Source: Rhizobium sp. FY34 (GTDB lineage Bacteria > Pseudomonadota > Alphaproteobacteria > Rhizobiales > Rhizobiaceae). Taken from it: 64,000 bases of DNA. The DNA is taken from positions 248,001 through 312,000 of the forward strand of contig NZ_STFZ01000018.1 in NCBI RefSeq assembly GCF_005222845.1. The letters run 5' to 3'. The position numbers were made by a program, and so were the translations under genes. Under the pieces are notes generated by a model, which was not told the origin of the DNA, did no database searches, and saw only the letters and a list, made by a program, of their open reading frames with translations. Positions 11,001-18,181 of the stretch are shown one piece after another; within the stretch, counting starts at the first letter, position 1, and every line of letters starts with the position of its first letter.

Positions 11001-11420
11001 CTGGTCGGGGCTCATGTCCAGCGTATCGAGGAAGGCTTTCAGATGCGGGCCGACCGGTTCCGGCGTGCGGTAGATGGACAGGTCTTCGACCAGCGTTTCG
11101 GGATAGGCAAAGGGCCAGCGGGCGGCTTCTTCTTCGACGAAGAAGTCGAAGGGATTGTAGACCGTCATGTCGGCGACGAGATCGACCTCGATCTTGAATT
11201 CGGTCACCGGCTCGGGAAACACGAAGCGGGCGAGGTAATTGCCGTAGGGGTCCTGCTGGAGATTGACGAAGTGGTTTGCCGGCGTGACCTTGAGGGAATG
11301 GCTGAGGACGCGGGTGCGCGAATGGGCAGCGGGCTTGAGGCGAATGATCTGCGGTCCAAGGCGAACCGGCCTGTCATATTTATAATGGGTTAGGTGATAA
11401 ATACTGGCTTTGATCGACAT
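8097..11420 (-). CDS. Transglutaminase-domain protein with C-terminal DUF2126
   Basis: 1107 residues. The first about 300 hold a bacterial transglutaminase N-terminal domain and core: [14 protein letters not shown] supplies the Cys, [12 protein letters not shown] the His and GLDPTSGLL the Asp. The remaining about 800 are DUF2126, placed by Aravind and colleagues near glutamine synthetase-like/COOH-NH2 ligase folds (recalled, not tested); the [14 protein letters not shown] block is typical. It is the first gene of the operon that continues into the ATP-grasp and second transglutaminase genes, so the operon pairs two possible ligases with two transglutaminase-fold enzymes. ATG 11420 is preceded by an AAGGAGCTCC-like ribosome site. 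Confidence 0.9.
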   Translation of the reverse strand: MSIKASIYHLTHYKYDRPVRLGPQIIRLKPAAHSRTRVLSHSLKVTPANHFVNLQQDPYGNYLARFVFPEPVTEFKIEVDLVADMTVYNPFDFFVEEEAARWPFAYPETLVEDLSIYRTPEPVGPHLKAFLDTLDMSPDQHTVDMVVGLNARLQREIGYVIRMEPGVQTPEQTLETARGSCRDSSWLFVQVLRHLGFAARFVSGYLIQLTPDLKALDGPSGTEVDFTDLHAWTEVYLPGAGWIGLDPTSGLLTGESHIPLAATPHYKNAAPISGGYFGEAETSFDFDMSVSRVSEHPRITKPFSDESWDALNALGDKVDRLLAAQDVRLTMGGEPTFVSIDDFESDEWNTGAVGPTKRDKADALIRRLRQRFAPGGFLHYGQGKWYPGESLPRWTFSLYWRRDGLPIWNNPDLIAIEHKQHDVDHEDAGRFLKAVAAELALETENVTPAFEDPAEWIVKEANLPENVDPSNSKLKDPEERNRIAKVFSKGLTVPAGYVLPVQAWQTRATGRKWISEKWRTRRGQLYLLPGDSPVGFRLPLNSLPYISPSSYPYINPMDPTVERPPLPDFTKDSARSLPEHSLRRETAQQVQMGQSYEEIGGRVRTAISVEVRDGRICVFMPPTEALEDYLDLIASAERAAAALKLPVHIEGYTPPQDERLNVMRVAPDPGVIEVNVHPASNWKECVEITTAVYEEARLTRLGADKFMIDGRHTGTGGGNHVVVGGANPNDSPFLRRPDLLKSLILHWQRHPSLSYLFSGLFIGPTSQAPRVDEARHDSLYELEIAMAQVPAPGQGLAPLPWLVDRLFRNLLTDVSGNTHRSEICIDKLFSPDGPTGRLGLVEFRGFEMPPNARMSLAQQLMVRALIARSWKNPIQGSFVRWGTALADRFMLPHYVWADFLDVLADLRQNGFDFRSEWFEAQLEFRFPFFGEVEYEGAKLELRQALEPWHVMGEQGAIGGTVRYVDSSVERLQVRLETANPERYRVACNGRAVPLKPTGHSGVSVAGVRFKAWQPASGLHPALPVNTPLTFDIYDTWSSRSIGGCVYHVAHPGGRSYETFPVNGNEAEARRLARFEPWGHTAGQYVLMPEQVSPEFPLTLDLRRPIGV

Positions 11421-11725
11421 GGAGCTCCTTGCCGGACCGCTGCATTAGCCCGCGCTGAATGAAGGCACCAAGTTTGTGCAATGCAAATCAATAAAGCAAG
11501 GCAGTTTCGCGCTTTATCCCGTGCAGCAGGATAGTCTTATCAAGCAGGCGCTAAGTCTCTGGCTTGTTTGATGTCCTGCCTGATAATGTTTCCGCCTGCC
11601 GCTATATCAGGCGCGTGTCTGCGAGGCGGATCGGCTTCAACGCAAAAAGCCTGCCGGGCGGTGCTCACCAGACAGGCTTTCGCCTAAAAAATTACCATTC
11701 ATGCCTGTGTGCTGTGCAGATTGCC
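11421..11725. other. Intergenic stretch without a gene
   Basis: 305 bp between the starts of the DUF2126 operon and the end of gstI. It should contain the operon promoter reading left; I see no convincing -35/-10 pair. The only clear element is the gstI terminator at 11644-11680. Confidence 0.6.
11644..11680 (-). terminator. Terminator of gstI
   Basis: Inverted repeat AAAGCCTG / CAGGCTTT with a 19-nt interior, followed on the minus strand by TTTTTGCG, 46 bp after the gstI stop. Confidence 0.65.
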
Positions 11726-11929
11726 TCAGCTCAGTTTGCCGTTCGGCGGCGTTGGCTCGCGGATCGCATCTTCGTGATACCAGCAACCACCGAAGGCAAG
11801 ATCGCTGAACCGCGCAACCTCGACCGGGCCCTTGGCTGCCGCGCGCTCATTCTTGTTGCGGAAGGCGCGCAGGCCTCCGACGGGGAACTGAATGATCTGG
11901 GCAGTGGGTCGTTCGATTGCTGTGGCCAT
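11726..11929 (-). CDS. gstI: GstI-like translational inhibitor of glnII (DUF2735)
   Basis: 67-residue small protein, divergent from glnII. In Rhizobium leguminosarum a small gene of this size and position, gstI, was shown to inhibit glnII expression post-transcriptionally. The sequence (PTAQIIQFPVGG near the N-terminus and YHEDAIREP near the C-terminus) fits DUF2735 as I remember it. Position, size and orientation support the call; the identity rests on context plus recalled family. It ends with its own terminator. The long 5' interval to the candidate sigma-54 site at 12073-12087 leaves a leader of about 130 nt. Confidence 0.8.
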   Translation of the reverse strand: MATAIERPTAQIIQFPVGGLRAFRNKNERAAAKGPVEVARFSDLAFGGCWYHEDAIREPTPPNGKLS

Positions 11930-12071
11930 GTTCTTATCCTTCGTTCATTCTTCCATTCCAGGCGGGTTTTGCCTATATTTTAGTCTTGATGCTTTAAAAT
12001 GCAGCTTTTAGCTGATTTATTTGTGGGCATTATGCATAATTTTCGGACATTATGCAAGCGCCGTCTTTCGG

Positions 12072-12087
12072 TGCTCCGCCGGTGCCA
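12072..12087 (-). promoter_or_regulatory. Candidate sigma-54 promoter for gstI
   Basis: On the minus strand TGGCAC (12082-12087) is followed by GAGCA with exactly 10 bp between the invariant GG and GC. The -24 box is perfect, the -12 box is weak. It points towards gstI. Nitrogen control of gstI is known in R. leguminosarum; assignment of this exact site is inference. Confidence 0.45.
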
Positions 12088-12241
12088 CGCGCATGGCGCG
12101 AAGGTGCTCGTCGCTGTTCAACAGAGTGATAGGGCGATTGGTTCCACGCTTGTGGGCATGCCGTATCCTGCAGCGCCGATGGGGTGGGAGTTTGTCCGGT
12201 CGGCGCGGATTTTTGAGGCAAGTGCACGCACCGGGGTCAAC

Positions 12242-12257
12242 TGGCACGCATTATGCA
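12242..12257 (+). promoter_or_regulatory. Sigma-54 (RpoN) promoter of glnII
   Basis: TGGCACG-CATT-ATGCA: the GG (12243-12244) and GC (12255-12256) are separated by 10 bp, as required for RpoN. It lies 93 bp before the glnII ATG, giving a leader of about 80 nt. Rhizobial glnII genes are NtrC/RpoN-dependent. Confidence 0.85.
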
Positions 12258-12349
12258 TTTCCATGGTCAGTCCTGGCGGTGGCGCCCATGATGCGGCGCC
12301 GCGGGTCGGGATGTGCTCACACCTCGAAGCGTAGAAACGAGAGAGACCT

Positions 12350-13390
12350 ATGACGAAATACAAGCTCGAGTACATTTGGCTCGATGGCTACAAGCCGGTT
12401 GCAAACCTTCGCGGAAAGACGCAGATCAAGGAATTCGATGAATTCCCGGCTCTCGAACAGCTCCCGCTCTGGGGCTTCGATGGTTCGTCGACCATGCAGG
12501 CCGAAGGTCATAGCTCCGATTGCGTCCTGAAGCCTGTCGCGATCTATCCTGATCCGGCCCGCACCAATGGTGCGCTGGTCATGTGCGAAGTCATGATGCC
12601 GGATGGCGTCACGCCGCATCCGACCAACAGCCGCGCCACCATTCTCGACGACGAAGGTGCATGGTTCGGTTTCGAGCAGGAATACTTCTTCTACGAAAAC
12701 GGCCGTCCGCTCGGCTTCCCGGAACAGGGCTACCCGGCTCCGCAGGGTCCTTACTACACCGGCGTTGGCTACAAGAATGTCGGTTCCATCGCTCGCGAAA
12801 TCGTTGAAGAGCATCTCGATCTCTGCCTCGAAGCCGGCATCAACCACGAAGGCATCAATGCTGAAGTGGCCAAGGGTCAGTGGGAATTCCAGGTATTCGG
12901 CAAGGGCTCCAAGCGCGCCGCCGACCAGATCTGGATCGCTCGCTACCTGCTGCTGCGTCTGTGCGAAAAGTACGGCATCGACGTCGAATTCCATTGCAAG
13001 CCGCTCGGCGATACCGACTGGAACGGCTCGGGCATGCATTGCAACTTCTCCACCACGTTCATGCGCGAAATCGGCGGCAAGGACTATTTCGAAGCCCTGA
13101 TGGCTGCCTTCTCGAAGAACTGGGAAGAGCACATTGCCGTTTACGGTCCGGACAACCACCTGCGCCTGACCGGCAAGCATGAAACGGCTCCGTGGAACAA
13201 GTTCTCCTACGGCGTTGCCGACCGTGGCGCCTCGATCCGCGTTCCGCATTCCTTCGTCAACAATGGTTACAAGGGCTATCTCGAAGATCGCCGCCCGAAC
13301 TCCCAGGGCTGCCCCTACCAGATCGCTTCCGTTGTTCTGAAGACCATTGCTGAAGTGCCGACGGCTGACTACGCCAAGAGCGCTGCCTGA
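12350..13390 (+). CDS. glnII: Glutamine synthetase type II (GSII)
   Basis: 346 residues, the short eukaryote-like GSII form rather than the about 470-aa GSI. It condenses ammonium and glutamate to glutamine with ATP in the cytoplasm. Visible signatures: FDGSSTMQAEGHSSD near residue 45, EQEYFFY, and the later NYSTT-like NFSTTFMREIGG and DRRPNSQGCPYQ. GSII is octameric and is not adenylylated, being controlled by NtrC/RpoN transcription and, in rhizobia, by GstI. The start ATG has GAGAGAGACC upstream. It works with GOGAT (gltB/gltD, also in this window) in ammonium assimilation. Confidence 0.98.
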   Translation: MTKYKLEYIWLDGYKPVANLRGKTQIKEFDEFPALEQLPLWGFDGSSTMQAEGHSSDCVLKPVAIYPDPARTNGALVMCEVMMPDGVTPHPTNSRATILDDEGAWFGFEQEYFFYENGRPLGFPEQGYPAPQGPYYTGVGYKNVGSIAREIVEEHLDLCLEAGINHEGINAEVAKGQWEFQVFGKGSKRAADQIWIARYLLLRLCEKYGIDVEFHCKPLGDTDWNGSGMHCNFSTTFMREIGGKDYFEALMAAFSKNWEEHIAVYGPDNHLRLTGKHETAPWNKFSYGVADRGASIRVPHSFVNNGYKGYLEDRRPNSQGCPYQIASVVLKTIAEVPTADYAKSAA

Positions 13391-13416
13391 TCCTTTATCG
13401 GACGGACACACAAACG

Positions 13417-13452
13417 AACGGCACTGGAGCGATCCGGTGCCGTTTGCATTTG
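13417..13452 (+). terminator. Terminator of glnII
   Basis: Stem AACGGCAC / GTGCCGTT with an inner GGA/TCC helix, followed by TGCATTT. It may also serve the convergent CLC gene, whose stop is 20 bp further on. Confidence 0.7.
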
Positions 13453-13471
13453 GTCTGTGAGTTTTACGTGT

Positions 13472-15274
13472 TTACGTGACTTCGCCCACGGCTTCCCGTC
13501 GCTGCCGGTCCAGTTCTTCGCTATAGCGGCGCAGCGTATGCGCCTCGCTGAGCTGGCCCATAACCCGCCGATCGATGAGATTGCTGATCACCGCCAGCGC
13601 TTCGGCATGCGTTTCCTCGAAAATCCCGGCAGCCTGTTTGGCATTCATCTGCGGCAGCAGGAAATCATTCTGGTGCCGAATGAAATCAGCAAGCTGTGTG
13701 CGCGGCTTGATGGCTTCCGCCTCATCGGCATAGATATCCGGCAGAGAGATGATGCCGGTATAGCGGCCACTGTCATCGGTGATAACCACCCGCTTGGCCG
13801 AGCCGAGCGGGAAGGTTTCGCGAAAGGCTTCGAGCGTGACGTCAAGCTTGGCGCATTTGACATCGGCGCGCATCAGCTTGTCGACGGTGAGATTGCGGAT
13901 CCAGCCGACATCATGGGCGCTGCGAATGCTTTCGCCGCGCAGGTGAAAGCGCCAGGTGGCAAAGGAATAGCCGAATGTGGTGCGCACCACGACGGAGGAG
14001 GTGATGACGGCGGCAAGCACCAGCGCGGTGATGGGAAAGTCGGCGGTGATTTCCAGGGCAAGGAAGGTCATGGTCAGCGGTCCGCCGATGATAGCGACCG
14101 CCAGCGCGCTCATGCCGACGACGGCCAGCACTGTGGGTGTGAGTGAGCCGGTGGTGATGAGGTCTGCCGGCATGGCAAAGATCTTGCCCACCAGCGCCCC
14201 CATGAACAGCGAGGCGAAGAACAGCCCGCCGCGAAAGCCCGAACCGATGGAAATGGCTGAGGCAAAGGATTTGAGCAGGAAAAGCCCGATGAGGATCTGC
14301 ACTGGTGCGTCGCTGTCGAGGTTGAGATGCAGCGCGCCATGGCCGGCCGAGAGAACCTGCGGCGTGACAAGCGCAAGCAGGCCGATGACGATGCCGCCGA
14401 GCGCTGGGCGCACGTGAGGTGGCAGCGAACTCTTGCGCGCCATTTCCTCGACGAAGGCGACGCCCTGCATGATGAGGATGCCGATGCCGGCGCAGATGGC
14501 GCCGAGCAGGATGGCGGGCACGTAATCGGCGGGCATTATCGTGCCGATTTCACCCACTTCAATCAGGAAGCTGTCACCTGAGAGGCCGCGAGCGACAAAG
14601 GTGGCGATGATGGCCGACACCACCACCGGCGCCAGCGCCACCATGCTATAGGTGCCGATGATCAGTTCGAAAGCATAGAAGGCGCCGGTCAGCGGCGCAT
14701 TGAAGGCCGAGGCGATGGCGCCGGCTGCACCGCAGCCGACGAGGATTCGCATATCCTCGCGGCGCAGCTTCAGCTTGGTGCCAAGCTTGGAGGCGATGCC
14801 GGTGGAGAGCTGGGTATAGCCGGCTTCCAGCCCGACAGAGGCGCCAAATCCGTTCGAGATGAGGTTCTGGGCTGCCACGATAAAGCTGTCGGTCAGGGAG
14901 ATGCGGCCGCCATAAAGGGCGTTTGCCTCGATCGGGTCAATGATTGGGCGCCGGCGCTTTCGGCTGAGGATATAGAGGAAGAGACCGAGCAGCATGCCGC
15001 CGATGATGGGGGCGATGAGCACGATCAGTCTGTTGTCGATCTCGGCCGAACTCAGCCATTCCGACATGTCGATGCCGAAGATCAGGCTGTGCATCGCCCG
15101 CGAGATCCAGCTCATGACGCTGACGGCGGTGCCGGCCGCCACGCCAATGGTGGCACCCGATACGATGAGGCCGATTTCGCTGCCGCGGGCGAAAGCCTTC
15201 TTCCGGATGAGCTTGCCCCGTGCCTGGATAGGCTTCAGGAGCGCATGGGAGAAGAAGGATGGGATCAGGCGCAT
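13472..15274 (-). CDS. CLC-family chloride channel/transporter with CBS domains
   Basis: About 600 residues from ATG 15274, chosen because CAGGAAGACA precedes it and upstream codons look non-conserved. The first about 440 residues are a multi-pass membrane domain with CLC features: GASVGLEAG (position of the GxExP gating glutamate, Glu kept but the neighbours changed) and GSGFRGGLFFASLFMGA. The C-terminal about 150 residues look like paired CBS modules (VDKLMRADV, RVVITDDSGRYTGIISLPD). It would move chloride, possibly in exchange for protons. The atypical selectivity-filter surroundings make ion specificity uncertain. Its 5' leader is interrupted by a MITE-like insertion (15387-15607). Confidence 0.9.
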   Translation of the reverse strand: MRLIPSFFSHALLKPIQARGKLIRKKAFARGSEIGLIVSGATIGVAAGTAVSVMSWISRAMHSLIFGIDMSEWLSSAEIDNRLIVLIAPIIGGMLLGLFLYILSRKRRRPIIDPIEANALYGGRISLTDSFIVAAQNLISNGFGASVGLEAGYTQLSTGIASKLGTKLKLRREDMRILVGCGAAGAIASAFNAPLTGAFYAFELIIGTYSMVALAPVVVSAIIATFVARGLSGDSFLIEVGEIGTIMPADYVPAILLGAICAGIGILIMQGVAFVEEMARKSSLPPHVRPALGGIVIGLLALVTPQVLSAGHGALHLNLDSDAPVQILIGLFLLKSFASAISIGSGFRGGLFFASLFMGALVGKIFAMPADLITTGSLTPTVLAVVGMSALAVAIIGGPLTMTFLALEITADFPITALVLAAVITSSVVVRTTFGYSFATWRFHLRGESIRSAHDVGWIRNLTVDKLMRADVKCAKLDVTLEAFRETFPLGSAKRVVITDDSGRYTGIISLPDIYADEAEAIKPRTQLADFIRHQNDFLLPQMNAKQAAGIFEETHAEALAVISNLIDRRVMGQLSEAHTLRRYSEELDRQRREAVGEVT

Positions 15275-15386
15275 TGTCTTCCTGCATTCTCTGGGCGGCC
15301 TCAGCCGCACCGGATGTCATGGCCGCAGATGCGCCATGCGTGGCAAGGCCTCTGGAACCAGACTTGCCGTGCAAGCGCAAGAGCTG

Positions 15387-15607
15387 ATACCAAGTGTCGA
15401 CGATAGAAACCGATTGCGCTGGAGCGATTTTGATTTTCGACAAAGTCCGGGAGGCAAAATTGCCCGGTCCTTCGGATGGGCCGGATTTCGTTCGCCGGCT
15501 ATGTCGCAATCCTCGACCGATGCGGGAGCATCGCTCTCCGGTATGCTCCTTGCCGGATGAACGTCTCCGGTCCCACGCAATAGGTTCCTATCATCGACGC
15601 TTGGTAT
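15387..15607. mobile_element. MITE-like 221-bp insertion with about 32-bp terminal inverted repeats
   Basis: The left end from 15387 (ATACCAAG-T-GTCGA-C-GATAG...) and the reverse complement of the right end ending at 15607 (ATACCAAG-C-GTCGA-T-GATAG...) match over about 32 positions with four differences, the match running on through AACC and ATTGCG. No ORF of useful size lies inside. TA dinucleotides at 15388-15389 and 15605-15606 flank CCAAG...CTTGG, which would fit a TA target duplication as made by IS630/Tc1-type transposases. An inner hairpin (GGAGCAT / ATGCTCC) is at about 15531-15553. It sits 113 bp before the CLC start codon, in its probable promoter or leader. Confidence 0.7.
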
Positions 15608-15783
15608 GAATTGTAACGCGGAGCGATCCTGTCAAGCGCTGATGGTCAACAGGGTGTTTCATCCATCGGGTCCCGCCTCCTGCATAGGATAGTTTGCGCG
15701 ACTGTTTGATGAACGGCTAATTCAGCCGCCGTTCACAGGGCGAGCCCTAGGATCGGGACAGTCATTCACCCGAGGGTTTCTCC

Positions 15784-16140
15784 ATGAAGGCCTTTCTTCT
15801 CGCCGCCGCACTTTTGATGAGCGGCCCCGTCATCAGCCAGGCGCAGCCCATGCCGCTGGCCCCGGCCAGCCAGGGCACCCTTGCCGCGCCCTCGCTGGTG
15901 CAGCCGGTCGATTATGCCTGCGGTCCCGGCTGGCGTCAGACGCGCTATGGTGACTGCGTGCCGCGCCGTCGCCCACCGCCGGACCGTTACTACCGACCAC
16001 CGCCGCGGGATTGGGGCTGGGCGCCTCCGCCGCCGCGCTATCGCCCGCCACCGCCGCCGCAATGGGGCTGGGCCCCGCCGCCGCGCGATTACCATCGCCC
16101 GCCACCGCGCGGTGACTGGGGGCCGCCGCCGCGCTGGTAG
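15784..16140 (+). CDS. Small secreted Pro/Trp/Tyr-rich protein
   Basis: 118 residues. Residues 1-20 are a Sec signal peptide ending at about AQA (MKAFLLAAALLMSG start). After a spacer comes ACGPGWRQTRYGDCVPRR, a two-cysteine segment seen in many small rhizobial exported proteins (CGPGW...R.GDCVP). The C-terminal half is a low-complexity tail of Pro, Arg, Tyr and Trp with repeated WGWAPPP and RDY/RDW units. Likely periplasmic or surface-bound; function unknown. It is monocistronic, followed by a strong hairpin. Confidence 0.8.
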   Translation: MKAFLLAAALLMSGPVISQAQPMPLAPASQGTLAAPSLVQPVDYACGPGWRQTRYGDCVPRRRPPPDRYYRPPPRDWGWAPPPPRYRPPPPPQWGWAPPPRDYHRPPPRGDWGPPPRW

Positions 16141-16150
16141 GATCTGGATA

Positions 16151-16190
16151 TGCACAAAGGGCAGGTTCGCGAGAGCCTGCCCTTTGTGCT
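16151..16190. terminator. Strong hairpin between convergent genes
   Basis: Perfect stem built from CACAAAGGGCAGG and CCTGCCCTTTGTG with a short loop, between the convergent Pro-rich gene and PH-domain gene. There is no good T tract on either side, so its efficiency as an intrinsic terminator is uncertain. Confidence 0.6.
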
Positions 16191-16233
16191 TGGAGATCGA
16201 TGTGCGTGGAGATGGATCTGGCAGTCAGACCGC

Positions 16234-16611
16234 CTAGCGGCAGATGCCGGTTGCCAGCGCCCGCTGGATGCCGCGCACATCCGATCCCTTGCCAAGCGTA
16301 CGCTGGATGGGCTGTTCGCTGCCGGATACCCAGATGCGCAATTCCGATTCCAGATCGAATGTGCCGGCCGTTTCCACCGAAAACCGTGTGACCGCCCGGT
16401 AGGGAATGGTCATATACTCAACCTTGCTGCCGGTGATGCCCTGGATATCCACTAGAATCAGTCGGTGCTGGGTGAAGACGAAGAAATCCCGCACGATTCG
16501 AAAAGCCAGCTGCGGCTGTTCGCCATCGATCAGCACGCCATCCAGGCGCTTCCTGATGTCGGCAGGGTCAACACTCGATCCATGGCCGAGCAGGCTGTCG
16601 AAAAGTCCCAT
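16234..16611 (-). CDS. PH-domain (bacterial bPH_1 type) protein
   Basis: 125 residues without signal or membrane segments. The pattern VLIDGEQPQLAFRIVRDFFV, TQHRLILVDIQG and the SVETAGTFDLESELRIWV strand series matches the YvbH-like/bPH_1 beta-barrel family as I recall it. These cytoplasmic proteins form oligomeric rings in solved structures but have no settled role. Single gene, convergent with the Pro-rich gene. ATG 16611 directly precedes MGLFDSLLG, typical of the family. Confidence 0.8.
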   Translation of the reverse strand: MGLFDSLLGHGSSVDPADIRKRLDGVLIDGEQPQLAFRIVRDFFVFTQHRLILVDIQGITGSKVEYMTIPYRAVTRFSVETAGTFDLESELRIWVSGSEQPIQRTLGKGSDVRGIQRALATGICR

Positions 16612-16873
16612 TCTTCTATCTCTCCCGTAAACGCCAGTTTTGTTCGTCGGAGAGATAGGGACGAGGGAAGGGGAATTCAGCCCCCGGACGCGTCAAATGA
16701 GGGTGTGATCGTCTGGAGAGCCTCGGTTTCGGTGCAGAATAGCTGCGGCTGGCGCTGAGATCTTGAGCTGATTCTCTGTGCTGTCGCGATGGCTGGTGAG
16801 GCTTGGTCGGGACTACCTGAACCCCAGAAACGGAGAAATCCGCCGAAGCGGATTTCTCAACGTTTAGAATGGA
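16612..16873. other. Gene-free host flank left of the integrative element
   Basis: 262 bp with no credible ORF. It contains the promoter region of the PH-domain gene and, at 16833-16858, the displaced terminator of the tRNA-Val gene. Confidence 0.6.
16833..16858 (-). terminator. Displaced original terminator of tRNA-Val(GAC)
   Basis: Stem GAGAAATCCGC / GCGGATTTCTC around a CGAA (minus: TTCG) tetraloop, 15 bp beyond the orphan tRNA 3' fragment at 16874-16920. Before the element entered, this hairpin would have directly followed the tRNA gene. It now stands 9.8 kb away from it. Confidence 0.65.
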
Positions 16874-16920
16874 ATGGTGGGCGTGACAGGGATTGAACCT
16901 GTGACCCCTACGATGTCAAC
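16874..16920 (-). repeat. attL: orphan 3' half of tRNA-Val(GAC)
   Basis: 47 bp identical to 26638-26684. It starts one base outside the CCA end and stops in the anticodon loop, after which the sequences diverge (ACGGTACGCA against GTAGTGCTCT). It lacks the 5' half and cannot make a tRNA. Confidence 0.95.
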
Positions 16921-17192
16921 ACGGTACGCACCCAGTAAAACCGGCCGTTCTCTAACTACCTCGTCCCATCGCGTCAACGCGCTTCTGGCTTCAACAAGCC
17001 CTTATCTTGGGCATAGCTTGGGCAATATCGAACGCGCTGCGCAATGGTTGGCGGCGCACCTTCATGAAATATCCGGGCCGTTCTTTCCCGTCCTTCGTCA
17101 GAAGTTCCGACTTCCCCAAATGGAAATCGTGGCGGCGGTAAGCTGGGCTTGCGTCCTCATGATGGTGACAGCGGCGGGGGAGGGCATGGCCG
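16921..17192. other. Left end of the element, gene-free, with possible integrase arm sites
   Basis: 272 bp before the first element gene. CTTGGGCA occurs twice 11 bp apart (17006-17013 and 17017-17024), and the 12-mer AGCTTGGGCAAT (17015-17026) recurs at the other end of the element (26561-26572). These could be arm-type binding sites for the integrase or excisionase; this is inference. Confidence 0.4.
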
Positions 17193-17942
17193 ATGGCTGA
17201 CCTTTCAGCATCCCCCGCGCTGTTGCGGTCGCTCTCGCGCTTCGCCCATCGTCCCCTGAATGGCTATGAGCAGCGCATTGCCGACGGACTGGCAACGAAG
17301 CCGGTCACACAAGCGCACCAGCGCCAGGCGCTATCCGTTTCGACAGAGCGGGCCATGAAGGCGGCGGCGCGCGCACGGCTGACACCAGAACAACGCTCCA
17401 AGGCAATCGAGCGGCGGCGCAAGTGGGCCGGAGGTGGCAGCATGCCGCCTGACGTGAGGGCCGGTTATAGCGAAGCAGAGCGCGCCGCCTTGGCAGTCAT
17501 TGCCGATGCATGCCGGCGTAAGGGCTTCTGTGATCTGTGCCTCGACGAGATCGGGCGCATTGCAGGCGTCAGCCGGACCAGTGTGCAGAACGCTATCCGC
17601 AAGGCGCGTTCTCGCGAGCGCTCACAGATCAGCGTCAGGGAGCGTCCGCAGCAGGGCGGCAAGAGCCTGACGAACGTCATCAAGATTGTATGCGCGTCGT
17701 GGATCGGCTGGATCAAGCGCGCCATAGGGTTCAAACGTCTGAACACTTCAGAGACTGGAGATAATAACTCTCTCTCTGAGTACAATCGAAACGGCAAAAG
17801 GGCTCTTGAGAGGGTGAAGGCCGAACCGGCTTGGAGCCCATTGCACGCCTTGCGTGTGGCTGGTGATCCAAAGCGGAATGATGAGGCGCGTTCTCTGTTC
17901 GACTTGGCCTCCCTTCCTGCCCTGAACGGGTGGCGAAGATGA
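17193..17942 (+). CDS. Element-encoded helix-turn-helix protein (possible replication or regulation gene)
   Basis: 249 residues. A helix-turn-helix is visible at about 113-138 (LDEIGRIAGVSRTSVQNAIRKA) after a predicted helical region with AERAALAVIADACRRKGFCDLC. The N- and C-terminal parts are basic and low in recognisable motifs. First gene of the plus-strand module, with the next gene starting at an ATGA overlap. HTH proteins of this layout are common near the ends of small rhizobial islands and have been annotated as replication-associated; I cannot assign initiator activity. A transcription regulator is equally possible. Confidence 0.65.
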   Translation: MADLSASPALLRSLSRFAHRPLNGYEQRIADGLATKPVTQAHQRQALSVSTERAMKAAARARLTPEQRSKAIERRRKWAGGGSMPPDVRAGYSEAERAALAVIADACRRKGFCDLCLDEIGRIAGVSRTSVQNAIRKARSRERSQISVRERPQQGGKSLTNVIKIVCASWIGWIKRAIGFKRLNTSETGDNNSLSEYNRNGKRALERVKAEPAWSPLHALRVAGDPKRNDEARSLFDLASLPALNGWRR

Positions 17943-18181
17943 TGGATTGCTCGATCACATGCGGCGGAAGGCTTGTCGATCGGCATAGCGACGAGGCCTC
18001 ATTGCTTGCCGAACTGCTGGCAGACCTGGAGGCAGAGGCGGTGCGCCGTGGCTGGCCTGGTGCTGCGGTGGTGGCGTTTCGGATCGCTGGCGATAGCCGA
18101 CAGATCGAGATTGCGCCGGCTGATGGCTGGGCTCTGACGATCGAGACGCTGCAGGCGTTCAGACGGGCAGGCAAGCCATGA
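17939..18181 (+). CDS. Small hypothetical protein of the element
   Basis: 80 residues (MMDCSITCGGRL...). Start ATG 17939 overlaps the upstream TGA (17940-17942), and its own TGA overlaps the next ATG at 18178, so three genes are read in a coupled chain. No domain recognised; the middle (ADLEAEAVRRGWPGAAVVAFRIAGD) looks alpha/beta. Function unknown. Confidence 0.65.
   Translation: MMDCSITCGGRLVDRHSDEASLLAELLADLEAEAVRRGWPGAAVVAFRIAGDSRQIEIAPADGWALTIETLQAFRRAGKP

Noticed and set aside
15275..15600. Fluoride (crcB-type) riboswitch before the CLC gene
   Set aside because: No match to the conserved core of that riboswitch on the minus strand; the structure there is explained better by the terminal inverted repeats of a MITE-like element.
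16874..16920. Second tRNA-Val gene at attL
   Set aside because: Only the 3' half from the anticodon is present; the 5' half is missing and the acceptor stem cannot form.
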